The translations under genes and the position numbers were made by a program. A DNA stretch of 64,000 bases, from the NCBI RefSeq assembly GCF_027364955.1, contig NZ_DAHXOI010000001.1:332995-396994 (forward strand), read 5' to 3'. The stretch comes from Ferrimicrobium sp. (GTDB taxonomy: Bacteria > Actinomycetota > Acidimicrobiia > Acidimicrobiales > Acidimicrobiaceae). A model generated the notes under the pieces. That model was not told the DNA's origin and made no database searches. It saw only the letters and a list, made by a program, of their open reading frames with translations. Positions within the stretch are counted from its first letter, which is position 1, and each line of letters begins with the position of its first letter. Positions 16,866-24,863 of this stretch are shown in pieces.

Positions 16866-18053
16866 TCAGTAGGTTTCAATATGGAGACGGCCCTCCTGGA
16901 GGAGCTGCACCTCCCTTGCTGGCCAATCTGGGATCGACTCGGCCAGGACATCCCGGACAGATTCCTCCATTCCCTTGACTCCGCAAAGGTAGAGGTGGGT
17001 AGCGTCGTGTCCAAGGAGTTCTGTAACCTCGACGGCTCGTTCACGCAGACCATCTTGGACATGTCGAACTGGCAGTTCGTCTTCTCTCGAGAGACAGAGC
17101 TCGATGTCGATCAGCGTACGATCAAGCTTCATCAGCGGACCAAAATACGGGAGTTCCGACCGCGTGCGAGCTCCAAAAAACAGCAGCAGCTTGCCTGGCC
17201 CAGAAGGGAGGTGACGACGGTGAAACTCGGTCATGGCACGAAAGGGAGCAGAACCGGTACCGGTACAGATCATGATCAGGTTGCTCGCTGGATCGGTTGG
17301 CATGAGGAATGTGTCGCCAAAGGGGCCAACGAGGGCTACTTGATCGCCTTTGACAAGATCGCACAGATAGTTCGAGGCGAGTCCAGGCTGACCCCTTCCA
17401 TTGTTCATCACTCGCTTGACGGTGAGCGCAAGATTGTTGTGGCCAGGTCGTTCACCATCACGAGGTGAAGAGACCGAGTAGAGTCGGAGTACCGGTCGCA
17501 TCGTGTCGGGACTTGACGGGGGAAGAACACCCACACTCTGGCCCTCAAGAATCGGAAAGGCGTGGCCACCAAGGTCGAGAACGAGGTGGTGCACATCAGA
17601 CTCGCTCTGTGGGTCAGTGATCCGATAGTTGCCCATGACGGTAGCGGTGATTGGGGAGTGTCGAGTGGCGACGTTGAGATGCGGAACAGTGGCGCTCTTT
17701 GGCGCGACCGCCCTTGGCGCTCCTTGGTGGGCAACCTCCAGAAGTGCTCGGGCCTCATCGTCACCTTCTGGGACCGATTCGAAGATCTCGCCAGTGTCCT
17801 CGGGCAAGAGTTCCCAGCCCAGCTGATCATCGATCGAATGTGGCGTCGTCACGATCCGCCACGAGTCGATAGCTCCGGTTGGACAGGGGCCAAGACAATC
17901 CCCGCAGGAGGCACAGATCGCTGGGTCGACGACATAGTTATCATCGTTGTGGGTGATGGCTCCGATCGGACAAGTCTCCTCGCAGGTATTACAGCGTATG
18001 CAGACCTCTGGGTCGATCAGATGTTGTCTGATCAGACCTGTGGAGGTAATCAT
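16866..18053 (-). CDS. boxA: Benzoyl-CoA 2,3-epoxidase reductase subunit BoxA
   Basis: BoxA is the NADPH-dependent iron-sulfur flavoprotein that passes electrons to BoxB. The 395 residues start with two [4Fe-4S] motifs (CIRCNTCEETCP and CASCGDCLGPCP, residues about 14-60). A linker and an FNR-type FAD/NADPH module follow (LRLYSVSSPRDG for FAD, CTGTGSAPFRAM for NADPH, LYLCGVKGMEE near the end). The start ATG 18053 overlaps the boxB stop (ATGA), the tightest sign of co-translation. Similar FNR modules occur in other oxidoreductases, but the N-terminal ferredoxin plus BoxB neighbour makes BoxA secure. Confidence 0.95.
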   Translation of the reverse strand: MITSTGLIRQHLIDPEVCIRCNTCEETCPIGAITHNDDNYVVDPAICASCGDCLGPCPTGAIDSWRIVTTPHSIDDQLGWELLPEDTGEIFESVPEGDDEARALLEVAHQGAPRAVAPKSATVPHLNVATRHSPITATVMGNYRITDPQSESDVHHLVLDLGGHAFPILEGQSVGVLPPSSPDTMRPVLRLYSVSSPRDGERPGHNNLALTVKRVMNNGRGQPGLASNYLCDLVKGDQVALVGPFGDTFLMPTDPASNLIMICTGTGSAPFRAMTEFHRRHLPSGPGKLLLFFGARTRSELPYFGPLMKLDRTLIDIELCLSREDELPVRHVQDGLRERAVEVTELLGHDATHLYLCGVKGMEESVRDVLAESIPDWPAREVQLLQEGRLHIETY

Positions 18054-19489
18054 GCGTGGAGGCGGACGAACTCGAAGTCCCCCGGCTTGTTGTCGATGGC
18101 AACCTTTGGTGCTGCGATCCAACGCGCATAATTGCCTGGCTCATAGACAGGTTGCATCAAGGAGTTGATGAAGGCGCGATCAGTGGCGTTTGGCAGGTGC
18201 GACACGGTCACCTGGTCGAAGGTGCGATCCGTTACCACGTTGCCCGCCGGATCGATCGGTTGGGACTGAAACTCTCCGACACGACGATGAAATCCGAGAT
18301 GGGGTAGGGTGAGTTGGAATTGGATGCCTGACTTTTCAATGGCCTTGTTCCAACGCTTGACACCGTTGGCACAGTCGTTGGCGTAATCATCGCGCAGGCG
18401 TGCATTCAAGACGGTCAGCGCTGGTTCGTCGCGGGCAACGATCGCCCCACCTTGGAGTCGTAGCACCGGATAGGTCGCGCCGACGAGCCGGTGGTCATCG
18501 GTGATCTTGTGCTCATTGAATCGACCCTTCAGCCCTGAGGCGAAGGCATTCGCGGCATTCGAGGAGCCCTCTGCGCCAAAGAGATCGAGGCTCACCGAGA
18601 AGTGAAAGTTGAGATAGCGTTGCAGGGTTGGCAGATCGATGACGCCCAGGGTGCGGATTCGGTCGACATCGTAGGGGTCTTCGATACCCGCGGCCTTCAT
18701 AGTGGCCAGGGTTGCATCGATCACGCGACCAATGCCACTCTCTCCGACGAACATGTGGTGCGCCTCTTCGGTCAACATGAAGCGAGTGGTTCGTGCCAAA
18801 GGATCGAAGCCTGATTGGGCCAGAGCCTCGAGTTGGTACTTGCCGTCCCGGTCAGTGAAGAAGGTGAACATGAAGAAGGAGAGCCAATCAGGGGTATCCT
18901 CGTTGAAGGCTCCGAGCATCCTCGGACGGTCCTCGTCCCCCGAGCGGCGATGCAGCAGCGCCTCAGCCTCCTCCCTGCCGTCGCGCCCAAAATACCGTTG
19001 GAGGAGATAGACCATCGCCCATAAGTGGCGACCCTCTTCGACGTTGACCTGGAAGAGATTACGAAGATCGTAGAGAGAGGGCGCGGTGGCTCCTAGGTGA
19101 CGTTGTTGCTCGACGCTGGCGGGTTCAGTGTCGCCCTGTACCACGAGGAGACGACGCAGCATGGCTCGATACTCACCAGGAACCTCTTGCCACACCGGCT
19201 CACCGATGTGCTCACCGAAGCCGATTCTCCGCTCGGGATCACCAGGGGCCAAGAAGATACCCCAGCGATACTCCGGCATCTTGACGTATTGGAACTGCGC
19301 CCAACCTTTCGGGTCGACTCCAGTGGCGGTGCGTAGGTACACCTCTGAATCTGCGAATCCGTTAGGTCCCATCTGGTTCCACCAGTTCAAGTAGCCAGGG
19401 TGCCACTGTTCGAGGGCTCGCTTGAGACGCTCGTCGCTTGCCAACGCGACGTTGTTGGGGATTTGTGAGTCGTAGTCGATGAGCTCCAT
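18050..19489 (-). CDS. boxB: Benzoyl-CoA 2,3-epoxidase oxygenase subunit BoxB
   Basis: BoxB is the diiron oxygenase that epoxidises benzoyl-CoA at C2-C3. The 479-residue length matches the family. Helices with carboxylate and histidine ligands are visible: NVEEGRHLWAMVYLL (ExxH), FMLTEEAHHMFVGESG (ExxH), and NEHKITDDHR. The start MELIDYDSQIPNN is typical. It lies 2 nt after boxC and overlaps boxA, so boxCBA is one operon. In this pathway the ring is opened hydrolytically by BoxC, without a ring-cleaving dioxygenase. Confidence 0.96.
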   Translation of the reverse strand: MELIDYDSQIPNNVALASDERLKRALEQWHPGYLNWWNQMGPNGFADSEVYLRTATGVDPKGWAQFQYVKMPEYRWGIFLAPGDPERRIGFGEHIGEPVWQEVPGEYRAMLRRLLVVQGDTEPASVEQQRHLGATAPSLYDLRNLFQVNVEEGRHLWAMVYLLQRYFGRDGREEAEALLHRRSGDEDRPRMLGAFNEDTPDWLSFFMFTFFTDRDGKYQLEALAQSGFDPLARTTRFMLTEEAHHMFVGESGIGRVIDATLATMKAAGIEDPYDVDRIRTLGVIDLPTLQRYLNFHFSVSLDLFGAEGSSNAANAFASGLKGRFNEHKITDDHRLVGATYPVLRLQGGAIVARDEPALTVLNARLRDDYANDCANGVKRWNKAIEKSGIQFQLTLPHLGFHRRVGEFQSQPIDPAGNVVTDRTFDQVTVSHLPNATDRAFINSLMQPVYEPGNYARWIAAPKVAIDNKPGDFEFVRLHA

Positions 19490-19491
19490 AG

Positions 19492-21102
19492 TTAGATCCT
19501 TTCTCGTTGGAAGTTGGTGGTAAGCCCGGTACCATACCGTTGCAGCGCTCCTTCAGGTCCGACGGCATTCGGACGATTGAAGACCCAGTTTTGCCACGCG
19601 CTGAGGCGTCCAAAGATTTTGGTCGCCATGCTTTCCGGACCGGCAAAACGCAGGTTCGCCTCCATGGCAGTGAGCGCATCCGGTGAGAAGGCGTTGCGCC
19701 CGTCAAGGGCGAGGCGTAGCTCATCCTCCCAATCGTATGCATCTGGCGTGAAGGTGACCAGACCCTTGTCTTGAGCGGCGTTCGCATCGAGCGGTTGGTT
19801 GATGAGTGGTTCCAGTGCGCGAAGTTGTTCAGGGTGACCCCAAAAGCGGGTGGCGAGTCGTGAGAGTCCGTTCATCATTGGGAAGGCCTCGAAGTTGAGG
19901 TGGTTCAGAACGAGTCCAGTCTCCCCATTGTCGAGGAAGTATGAGCGATCTGAGGCAAAGATAAGTTCCGCCAAAGGCCCCGCAAAGCAGCTGTCCCCAT
20001 CAATCGAAGACATGATGGATCGAGAGGTCAGGTCGAGGCGAGCAAGGGTCCGCTGCCAGAGGGCGAGACCTTCGTCGACAATCCACTCGCCGCTCCACTG
20101 CAAGAGGAGTTCGCAATAGCGCTGGGCGAGAGCAAGATCTCCGCGGCTCTTGATAAGGAGCGTTCCAACTGTTGCTTCGTTGAAGCGTAGGTGACAGAGA
20201 AGGTCGTTAAGTTCTCGCGCTGTTGCGATCAACCATGAGGCATCGCCTTGGGCGAGGAGCTCGGCGGAGGAGGCCGGAAGCTCTGTTGGTCCGAGGATCT
20301 CGATGGCCACGACGCCGTTGTTCCGGTCGATGTCAGCTTGGAGGTGACCATACCTGATTGTATCGTCAGTGAGCTCGCGGTCGATGTCGTTCAAGGTGAT
20401 GCCGGGTCCCGGTGGTGGGTCGGTACGTTTGCGGGAGGTGACGAGTTCGTCGAGGAGTCGATCGAGGCCGGAACGTGGTACCAAATGGTCGACCAGCTGC
20501 CAATTGAGAGCTCGTTGACCGCTGATACCCTCTTCCAGGGTGCAGAAGTAATCGGCGCGATCACGGCGTAGATGGCGTTTGTCAGTCAGCCGCGTCAGCC
20601 CACCCGTCCCGGGAAGCACTGCGAGCAGTGCAACCTCTGGCAGCGAGACAGATGCCGATCCGTCATCGACGAGTACGATGGTGTCACAGCTCAACGCCAG
20701 TTCATAACCACCTCCAGCCGCGGTGCCTTCGACCACTGCGATGAAATGGGCAGGAGCCCCTTCCATAAAGAGGCGCGTTTCGTTAGTGAACTTACAGAAG
20801 TTGACTTTGTGTTGGTGGGTCGCCCCGGCCAGCATGCCGATGTTGGCTCCTGCACAGAAGACGCGATCCTTCCCTGAGCGGACCAGCACCGTGGTGATCT
20901 GGGGGTAGGAGAGTCGTAGTCGCTCCAGGGCGTCGGCGAGCTCGATATCAACCCCCAGATCGTACGAGTTCATTTTCAGCTGGTAGCCGGTACCGATCGT
21001 CTCGTGCTCATCGACATCAAGGATGAGCTCTGCGCTCTGGTCGCCGAGTTTGAGCGTCCAATGGTGATAACGATCAGGGTTCGTGCGTAGGTCAATCATC
21101 AT
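19492..21102 (-). CDS. boxC: 2,3-epoxybenzoyl-CoA dihydrolase BoxC (benzoyl-CoA-dihydrodiol lyase)
   Basis: BoxC hydrolytically opens the epoxide ring to 3,4-dehydroadipyl-CoA semialdehyde and formate. It is a crotonase-superfamily protein, long for that fold at 536 residues. The oxyanion-hole regions VFCAGANIGML and GTAAGGGYELALSCD are visible in the first third, with SLPEVALLAVLPGTGGL after. AGGAGG stands directly before two ATGs; the second (21099) has the better spacing, so the protein may begin MID rather than MMID. It is the first gene of boxCBA, and a TGCA-bearing promoter region lies immediately upstream. Confidence 0.95.
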   Translation of the reverse strand: MMIDLRTNPDRYHHWTLKLGDQSAELILDVDEHETIGTGYQLKMNSYDLGVDIELADALERLRLSYPQITTVLVRSGKDRVFCAGANIGMLAGATHQHKVNFCKFTNETRLFMEGAPAHFIAVVEGTAAGGGYELALSCDTIVLVDDGSASVSLPEVALLAVLPGTGGLTRLTDKRHLRRDRADYFCTLEEGISGQRALNWQLVDHLVPRSGLDRLLDELVTSRKRTDPPPGPGITLNDIDRELTDDTIRYGHLQADIDRNNGVVAIEILGPTELPASSAELLAQGDASWLIATARELNDLLCHLRFNEATVGTLLIKSRGDLALAQRYCELLLQWSGEWIVDEGLALWQRTLARLDLTSRSIMSSIDGDSCFAGPLAELIFASDRSYFLDNGETGLVLNHLNFEAFPMMNGLSRLATRFWGHPEQLRALEPLINQPLDANAAQDKGLVTFTPDAYDWEDELRLALDGRNAFSPDALTAMEANLRFAGPESMATKIFGRLSAWQNWVFNRPNAVGPEGALQRYGTGLTTNFQRERI

Positions 21103-21109
21103 TCCTCCT

Positions 21110-21160
21110 ATGATGCAGTATAGTTATATTTCCAGCGCCAAATACGGTAATATAGTGCAT
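21110..21160 (-). promoter_or_regulatory. Putative boxCBA promoter with two TGCA-type operator sites
   Basis: Read on the minus strand, the 58-nt gap before boxC contains TGCACTATATT (TGCA at 21156-21159, hexamer TATATT at 21149-21154) and, closer to the gene, ACTATACTGCA (21114-21124). The latter 11-mer is identical to one in the ligase promoter (23654-23664). TGCA is the known core of BzdR/BoxR operators. The overlap with a candidate -10 fits repression; which site is -10 is uncertain. Confidence 0.5.
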
Positions 21161-21978
21161 TATCCTGGTGGCGACCCGGTGAGGTTGGGGACGAGGATAC
21201 CCCGCTGGGCGAGGAAGCATTCGATCGCGTCCAAAACCCGGTCGGTGTGGGTGAGATGAGGGGAGTGTTTGGCCTCTCGGATGAGGGTGAGGGTCGTCTC
21301 GGCAACGCGTGATGCGATGAGTTCTAGCTGCATGCTTGTCCCATATTCGTCCTCGGTTCCCTGCAGGGCGAGAACGGGCACGTCGATGGTGTCAAGTCGA
21401 TCAAGGATCGAAAAAGTGCGAAAGTCCGGGTCCAGCCAGGCATCGTTCCAACCCCAGAAGGCACTCGAGAGATTTGAGCGATGATATCGCGCAAGCTTTG
21501 CGGCAAGGGCGCCGGCAGTAAACTGCTCCTTCGCCCCCTGGATTGCTGCGATGGCGATCGCTTCAACTACCACATGTGGTGCGATCACGACGACGCTGGT
21601 GAGGAGCGGATCTTGCTGGGCACCCGCATAGGCCAGGGCGATCGATGCACCGTCGGAGTGTCCGAGGAGTACCCTTGGCCCGCCGCAGAGCGCTTGGAGC
21701 AGATCGGGTAGTACTTCATCCGCCTCGCGTTGCATGTAGTCAAGCGAGCGAGGGAGATCGATGGTGCTCGACCCCCCGTAACCAGCCCTAGAGTAGGCGA
21801 TGACGGGCAGCCGAAGTCGGTCTGCCAGTCGCTGGGGGAAGTCTTTCCACATCTCCACGCACCCGAGACCCTCGTGAAGCAGGAAGATGGTTGGACCATC
21901 ACGGGACTCGAGGTTGGGCGACCAGTGTGCCACCTCTAGGGTGGCGGCGAGATGCTGGATCGTGGATGTCGTCCTCAT
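21160..21978 (-). CDS. Alpha/beta hydrolase of the box cluster
   Basis: This is a 272-residue alpha/beta-hydrolase-fold enzyme. It has the nucleophile elbow GHSDG (Ser about residue 108), a likely oxyanion region LLHEGLGCVEMW, GTEDEYG (acid) and AKHSPHLTH with the catalytic His near residue 240. It overlaps the end of the benzoate-CoA ligase gene by 4 nt (ATGA), so both are co-translated. Alpha/beta hydrolases recur in other box clusters and may remove side products or hydrolyse thioesters or lactones, but the exact substrate is not known to me. It is not a canonical step of the pathway. Confidence 0.85.
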   Translation of the reverse strand: MRTTSTIQHLAATLEVAHWSPNLESRDGPTIFLLHEGLGCVEMWKDFPQRLADRLRLPVIAYSRAGYGGSSTIDLPRSLDYMQREADEVLPDLLQALCGGPRVLLGHSDGASIALAYAGAQQDPLLTSVVVIAPHVVVEAIAIAAIQGAKEQFTAGALAAKLARYHRSNLSSAFWGWNDAWLDPDFRTFSILDRLDTIDVPVLALQGTEDEYGTSMQLELIASRVAETTLTLIREAKHSPHLTHTDRVLDAIECFLAQRGILVPNLTGSPPG

Positions 21979-23555
21979 GACTTTCGGAGTTTGAACCGTT
22001 GGATCTTACCGGTAGCAGTTTTGGGGAGTTCTTCGACGAATTCGATCCATCGAGGGTACTTCCAGGGGGCGAGTTGCTGCTTGACAAAGCCTTGGAGGTC
22101 GGAGACGAGCGTATCCGTGGGTTGGACATCCGAACGGGCAACGACGTAGGCCTTAGGCTTGATCAGATCATCGACATCCCTCCACGGGACGACAGCGGCC
22201 TCAAGAACGCTTGGATGGGCGATCAATGCTGACTCCACCTCAAAGGGCGAGACCCAGTTGCCACTGACCTTCATCATGTCGTCGGATCGACCTGCATAGT
22301 AATAGTAACCATCGTCATCGCGAAGGTACTTGTCGCCGGTATGGGTCCAATGCCCTCGGAAGGTGGCGAGAGACTTGTCGCGCTGATTCCAGTAGCCATC
22401 AGCGGCGGAGTAACCACGCACTACTAGTTCGCCGATGGTACCTGAGGTGGTGATCTCTAACCCCTCGTCGTCGATGAGGCGAGCGTCATACCCGGGAACA
22501 GGAACGCCGCTGGAACCATAGCGGATACCGCCTGGACGGTTAGCCAGAAAAATATGGAGCATCTCGGTCGACCCGAGGCCGTCGATAATCGCCGCACCGG
22601 TGAGTTCTTCAAAGCGGCGCCCGATCTCCGGGGGTAACGCTTCACCGGCTGAGGTACAGATCCGGAGCCCAACATCGGCAAGTTCTCGAGCGCGGGGGCT
22701 TGCGAGTAAGGAGGCAAAGAGTGTCGGCACGCCGCAGAAGACCGATGCGTGGCTCGTCTGCAGGAGATCGATGACGGAGTCCGGGGTCGGCCGTTCGTTG
22801 AGGTAGGCCACGCTTGCCCCAACGCCGAAGGGAAAGGTCAGCCCGTTGCCAAGGCCATAGGCGAAAAAGAGTTTGGCGGCAGAGAAGACCGTGTCAGTGG
22901 GGGTAAGGCCGAGCACTTGTTGGGCGAAACAGTTGATGGTGACTGCCACATTGCGGTGGAGGTGTCGAACGCCTTTTGGGCGTCCGGTCGATCCTGATGA
23001 GTACAGCCAGAAGGCGACCTCGTCGGCGACGGTGGCGATCGGTAGTTGATACGGCGAAGCCGCTAGGATGCGGGCTCCGATCCCCGGTCCGTGCAGTCCG
23101 TTGTCACGCTCGATCCACTTGACGCGTCGACACCCGGCCGCCGCCCGTTCGATCTTTTGCGCACCCTGGGTGTGGGCGACGATGGCTTTGACTCTGGAGT
23201 CTTCGATGATGTAGCGAAAGTCCTCTTCGGCTAGGAGCGGGTTGAGAGGGATGGGAACGATGCCCGCTCGAATGGCCCCGAGGAAGAGGGCAGGGAAGAG
23301 AATGGTGTCGCCGATGACCAAGAGAAGTCGATCCTCAGGCTCAAGGCCGAGCTCCATCAATGCGGTGGCAGAACGGAGCACGAGATCCTCAACCTCTCGG
23401 TAGGAGTAGGTGCCGTCCGCATCCGTGACCGCTGTGCGACCAAGCGGTTGTGATCGAGCGGTAGCGAGCAGACTCTCTGCAATGTTGTAGCTCTTTGGCA
23501 GGTTTGCGAGCCACTCTTCGATCGCGATCGTCTCTTGTTGTTGGACCTGCATCAT
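21975..23555 (-). CDS. bclA: Benzoate-CoA ligase
   Basis: This adenylate-forming enzyme activates benzoate to benzoyl-CoA, entering the box pathway. The 526 residues contain the P-loop-like YSSGSTGRPKGV (about residue 170), GLGSTEMLHIFL, TGDKYLRDDDGYYYYAGRSDDMMKVSGNW (outlined) and the A10 lysine in KTATGKIQR. The start is ATG 23555 with GAAGGGGGAG just upstream; ATG 23552 and a GTG at 23558 are close alternatives. The sequence pattern and operon place it as benzoate-CoA ligase; related hydroxybenzoate ligases cannot be fully excluded. Its upstream region carries repeated TGCA motifs. Confidence 0.92.
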   Translation of the reverse strand: MMQVQQQETIAIEEWLANLPKSYNIAESLLATARSQPLGRTAVTDADGTYSYREVEDLVLRSATALMELGLEPEDRLLLVIGDTILFPALFLGAIRAGIVPIPLNPLLAEEDFRYIIEDSRVKAIVAHTQGAQKIERAAAGCRRVKWIERDNGLHGPGIGARILAASPYQLPIATVADEVAFWLYSSGSTGRPKGVRHLHRNVAVTINCFAQQVLGLTPTDTVFSAAKLFFAYGLGNGLTFPFGVGASVAYLNERPTPDSVIDLLQTSHASVFCGVPTLFASLLASPRARELADVGLRICTSAGEALPPEIGRRFEELTGAAIIDGLGSTEMLHIFLANRPGGIRYGSSGVPVPGYDARLIDDEGLEITTSGTIGELVVRGYSAADGYWNQRDKSLATFRGHWTHTGDKYLRDDDGYYYYAGRSDDMMKVSGNWVSPFEVESALIAHPSVLEAAVVPWRDVDDLIKPKAYVVARSDVQPTDTLVSDLQGFVKQQLAPWKYPRWIEFVEELPKTATGKIQRFKLRKS

Positions 23556-23636
23556 CACTCCCCCTTCATGGGCACGCCTGCACCGGTCATCGATGACTCG
23601 TTCTCGGTCGGCATGCCATACAGGCACCTCTTTAGG

Positions 23637-23770
23637 TGCATCGGCACACTTGCACTATACTGCAAAATATGCGGGGAAAGTCCCGCAAGGACATGCATTA
23701 TCATGCAGCCCTCGGCCGCGTGATCAATGACCGTGCAGCCAATGACGGTGCAGCCAATGACGGTGCAGCC
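23637..23770 (-). promoter_or_regulatory. Putative BoxR operator region upstream of benzoate-CoA ligase
   Basis: Eight TGCA tetramers occur in 131 bp (starting at 23637, 23651, 23661, 23694, 23704, 23734, 23749 and 23764). Two pairs have TGCA-N6-TGCA spacing: TGCACTATACTGCA (23651-23664) and TGCATTATCATGCA (23694-23707). On the minus strand the first pair encloses TATAGT (23654-23659), a plausible -10 for the ligase, about 90 nt before its start. BzdR/BoxR regulators are known to bind TGCA-containing repeats and release on benzoyl-CoA. Confidence 0.6.
23725..23769. repeat. Three 15-bp tandem repeats, CAATGAC(C/G)GTGCAGC
   Basis: Three consecutive copies (23725-23739, 23740-23754, 23755-23769) differ at a single base. 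Each carries one TGCA, so the array places TGCA every 15 bp between the boxR stop and the ligase promoter. No CRISPR features (spacers, longer palindromic repeats) are present. Confidence 0.85.
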
Positions 23771-23801
23771 ATCTGTCGATGGCGCAGGTGGCGTTGGACC
23801 G

Positions 23802-24677
23802 CTACCCGTTCACCTCTTGTGGGGGCTCATCGGCTTCGGGGCGGTCGCCAACGCTGAGATACTTCGCAATCAGCCCTTCGAGTTCCGCGAGGGAGGTTTC
23901 GACGCTCCTCTGCGAAGTGGATAGATGGAGCTCGGCCGCTTGATAGAAAGGGGTCCGTTCGTACAGAATAGTCCTGAGCTCTTCCATGGCTCGATCGGAG
24001 CCGTGCATTGGCCGCAGGTCACCCTGGGCAATGACTCGTTGCATGTGTTCCTCTGGCGTTGTCGAGAGCCAAACGGTGGTCCAATGACGACGAAGTAGCC
24101 GGTAGGCCGGTTGATTTGTGACCAGTCCGCCTCCAATCTCTACGACGATTTGACCTTTGCTATCCTCGACGAGTTGTTGCAGGGTCTCGAGTTCAAGTCT
24201 GCGAAAAGCGGCATCACCCCCAAGAGAGAAGAGCTCGTCGAGGGGCATCTGGGTTCGTTCGGTGATCAGCTCCGTTAGGCGATAGAAAGGCCAACCGAGT
24301 TGAGCAGCTAGTAGGTGGCCTAGAGTTGTCTTTCCGGCTCCGCGTAGCCCGATCAGAGCGATGCCACGGCGCTCGGAGACGACGCGCTCCTTGAGCTTTT
24401 CGATGAGCGATTCCGCCTGGGTTGGCGTGGCGAGTGCGGCGACATCGATCAACTCGATGAGGCCGAGGTCGAGGGCTTGGGCCAGTCGGGTCAGTACGGT
24501 GAGCGAGGGGTTCGCACGACCAGTCTCGACCTGGGCTAGGTAGCGTTCCGAGAGCTGGGCTCGGCATGCGAGATCGGACCGAGACAGCCCTCGAAGGCTA
24601 CGCTCCCGGCGCAGCGTGTGAGCCAGCTGGGCAACGATCCGTTCGTACTCAGAGCCTTGGGGATGGGAAAGGTCCAC
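23802..24677 (-). CDS. boxR: BoxR/BzdR-type transcriptional regulator
   Basis: This 291-residue regulator has two domains. Residues about 10-75 form a Cro/XRE-type helix-turn-helix (LSRSDLACRAQLSERYLAQVETGRANPS in outline). Residues about 100-280 resemble shikimate kinase, with Walker A GLRGAGKTTLG. This architecture is the hallmark of BzdR/BoxR, which represses benzoate genes until benzoyl-CoA binds the kinase-like domain. Its position between the MFS carrier and the ligase, and the TGCA sites around it, agree. The start is GTG 24677, which lies inside one arm of an inverted repeat (24675-24703); no strong ribosome binding site is seen. Confidence 0.93.
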   Translation of the reverse strand: MDLSHPQGSEYERIVAQLAHTLRRERSLRGLSRSDLACRAQLSERYLAQVETGRANPSLTVLTRLAQALDLGLIELIDVAALATPTQAESLIEKLKERVVSERRGIALIGLRGAGKTTLGHLLAAQLGWPFYRLTELITERTQMPLDELFSLGGDAAFRRLELETLQQLVEDSKGQIVVEIGGGLVTNQPAYRLLRRHWTTVWLSTTPEEHMQRVIAQGDLRPMHGSDRAMEELRTILYERTPFYQAAELHLSTSQRSVETSLAELEGLIAKYLSVGDRPEADEPPQEVNG

Positions 24678-24703
24678 CTACGTCACCAACGACCGCGTAG
24701 GTG
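24675..24703 (-). promoter_or_regulatory. Inverted repeat overlapping the boxR start codon
   Basis: CACCTACG (24675-24682) and CGTAGGTG (24696-24703) are perfect inverted arms with a 13-nt spacer. The downstream arm on the minus strand contains the GTG start codon of boxR. It could be an operator for autoregulation or an RNA hairpin limiting initiation; neither is proven. Confidence 0.4.
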
Positions 24704-24863
24704 TGTCACGATGCGCAAGGAGACAAACTGGTGCACGCGTCTACTTTAGCGGCTTTGGCTGCGAGTTGACGGAGATAGTAGTCACGATGAGTGAGGTCGG
24801 TTGTCTTGGATGGATTGGCCAAAGCCGTCAGGCAATGGGAGCGGTGGGTGCAGCGTTGGAGCC

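Noticed and set aside
23725..23769. Short tandem repeats considered as a CRISPR array
   Set aside because: They are 15-bp contiguous copies with no spacers and no cas genes nearby.
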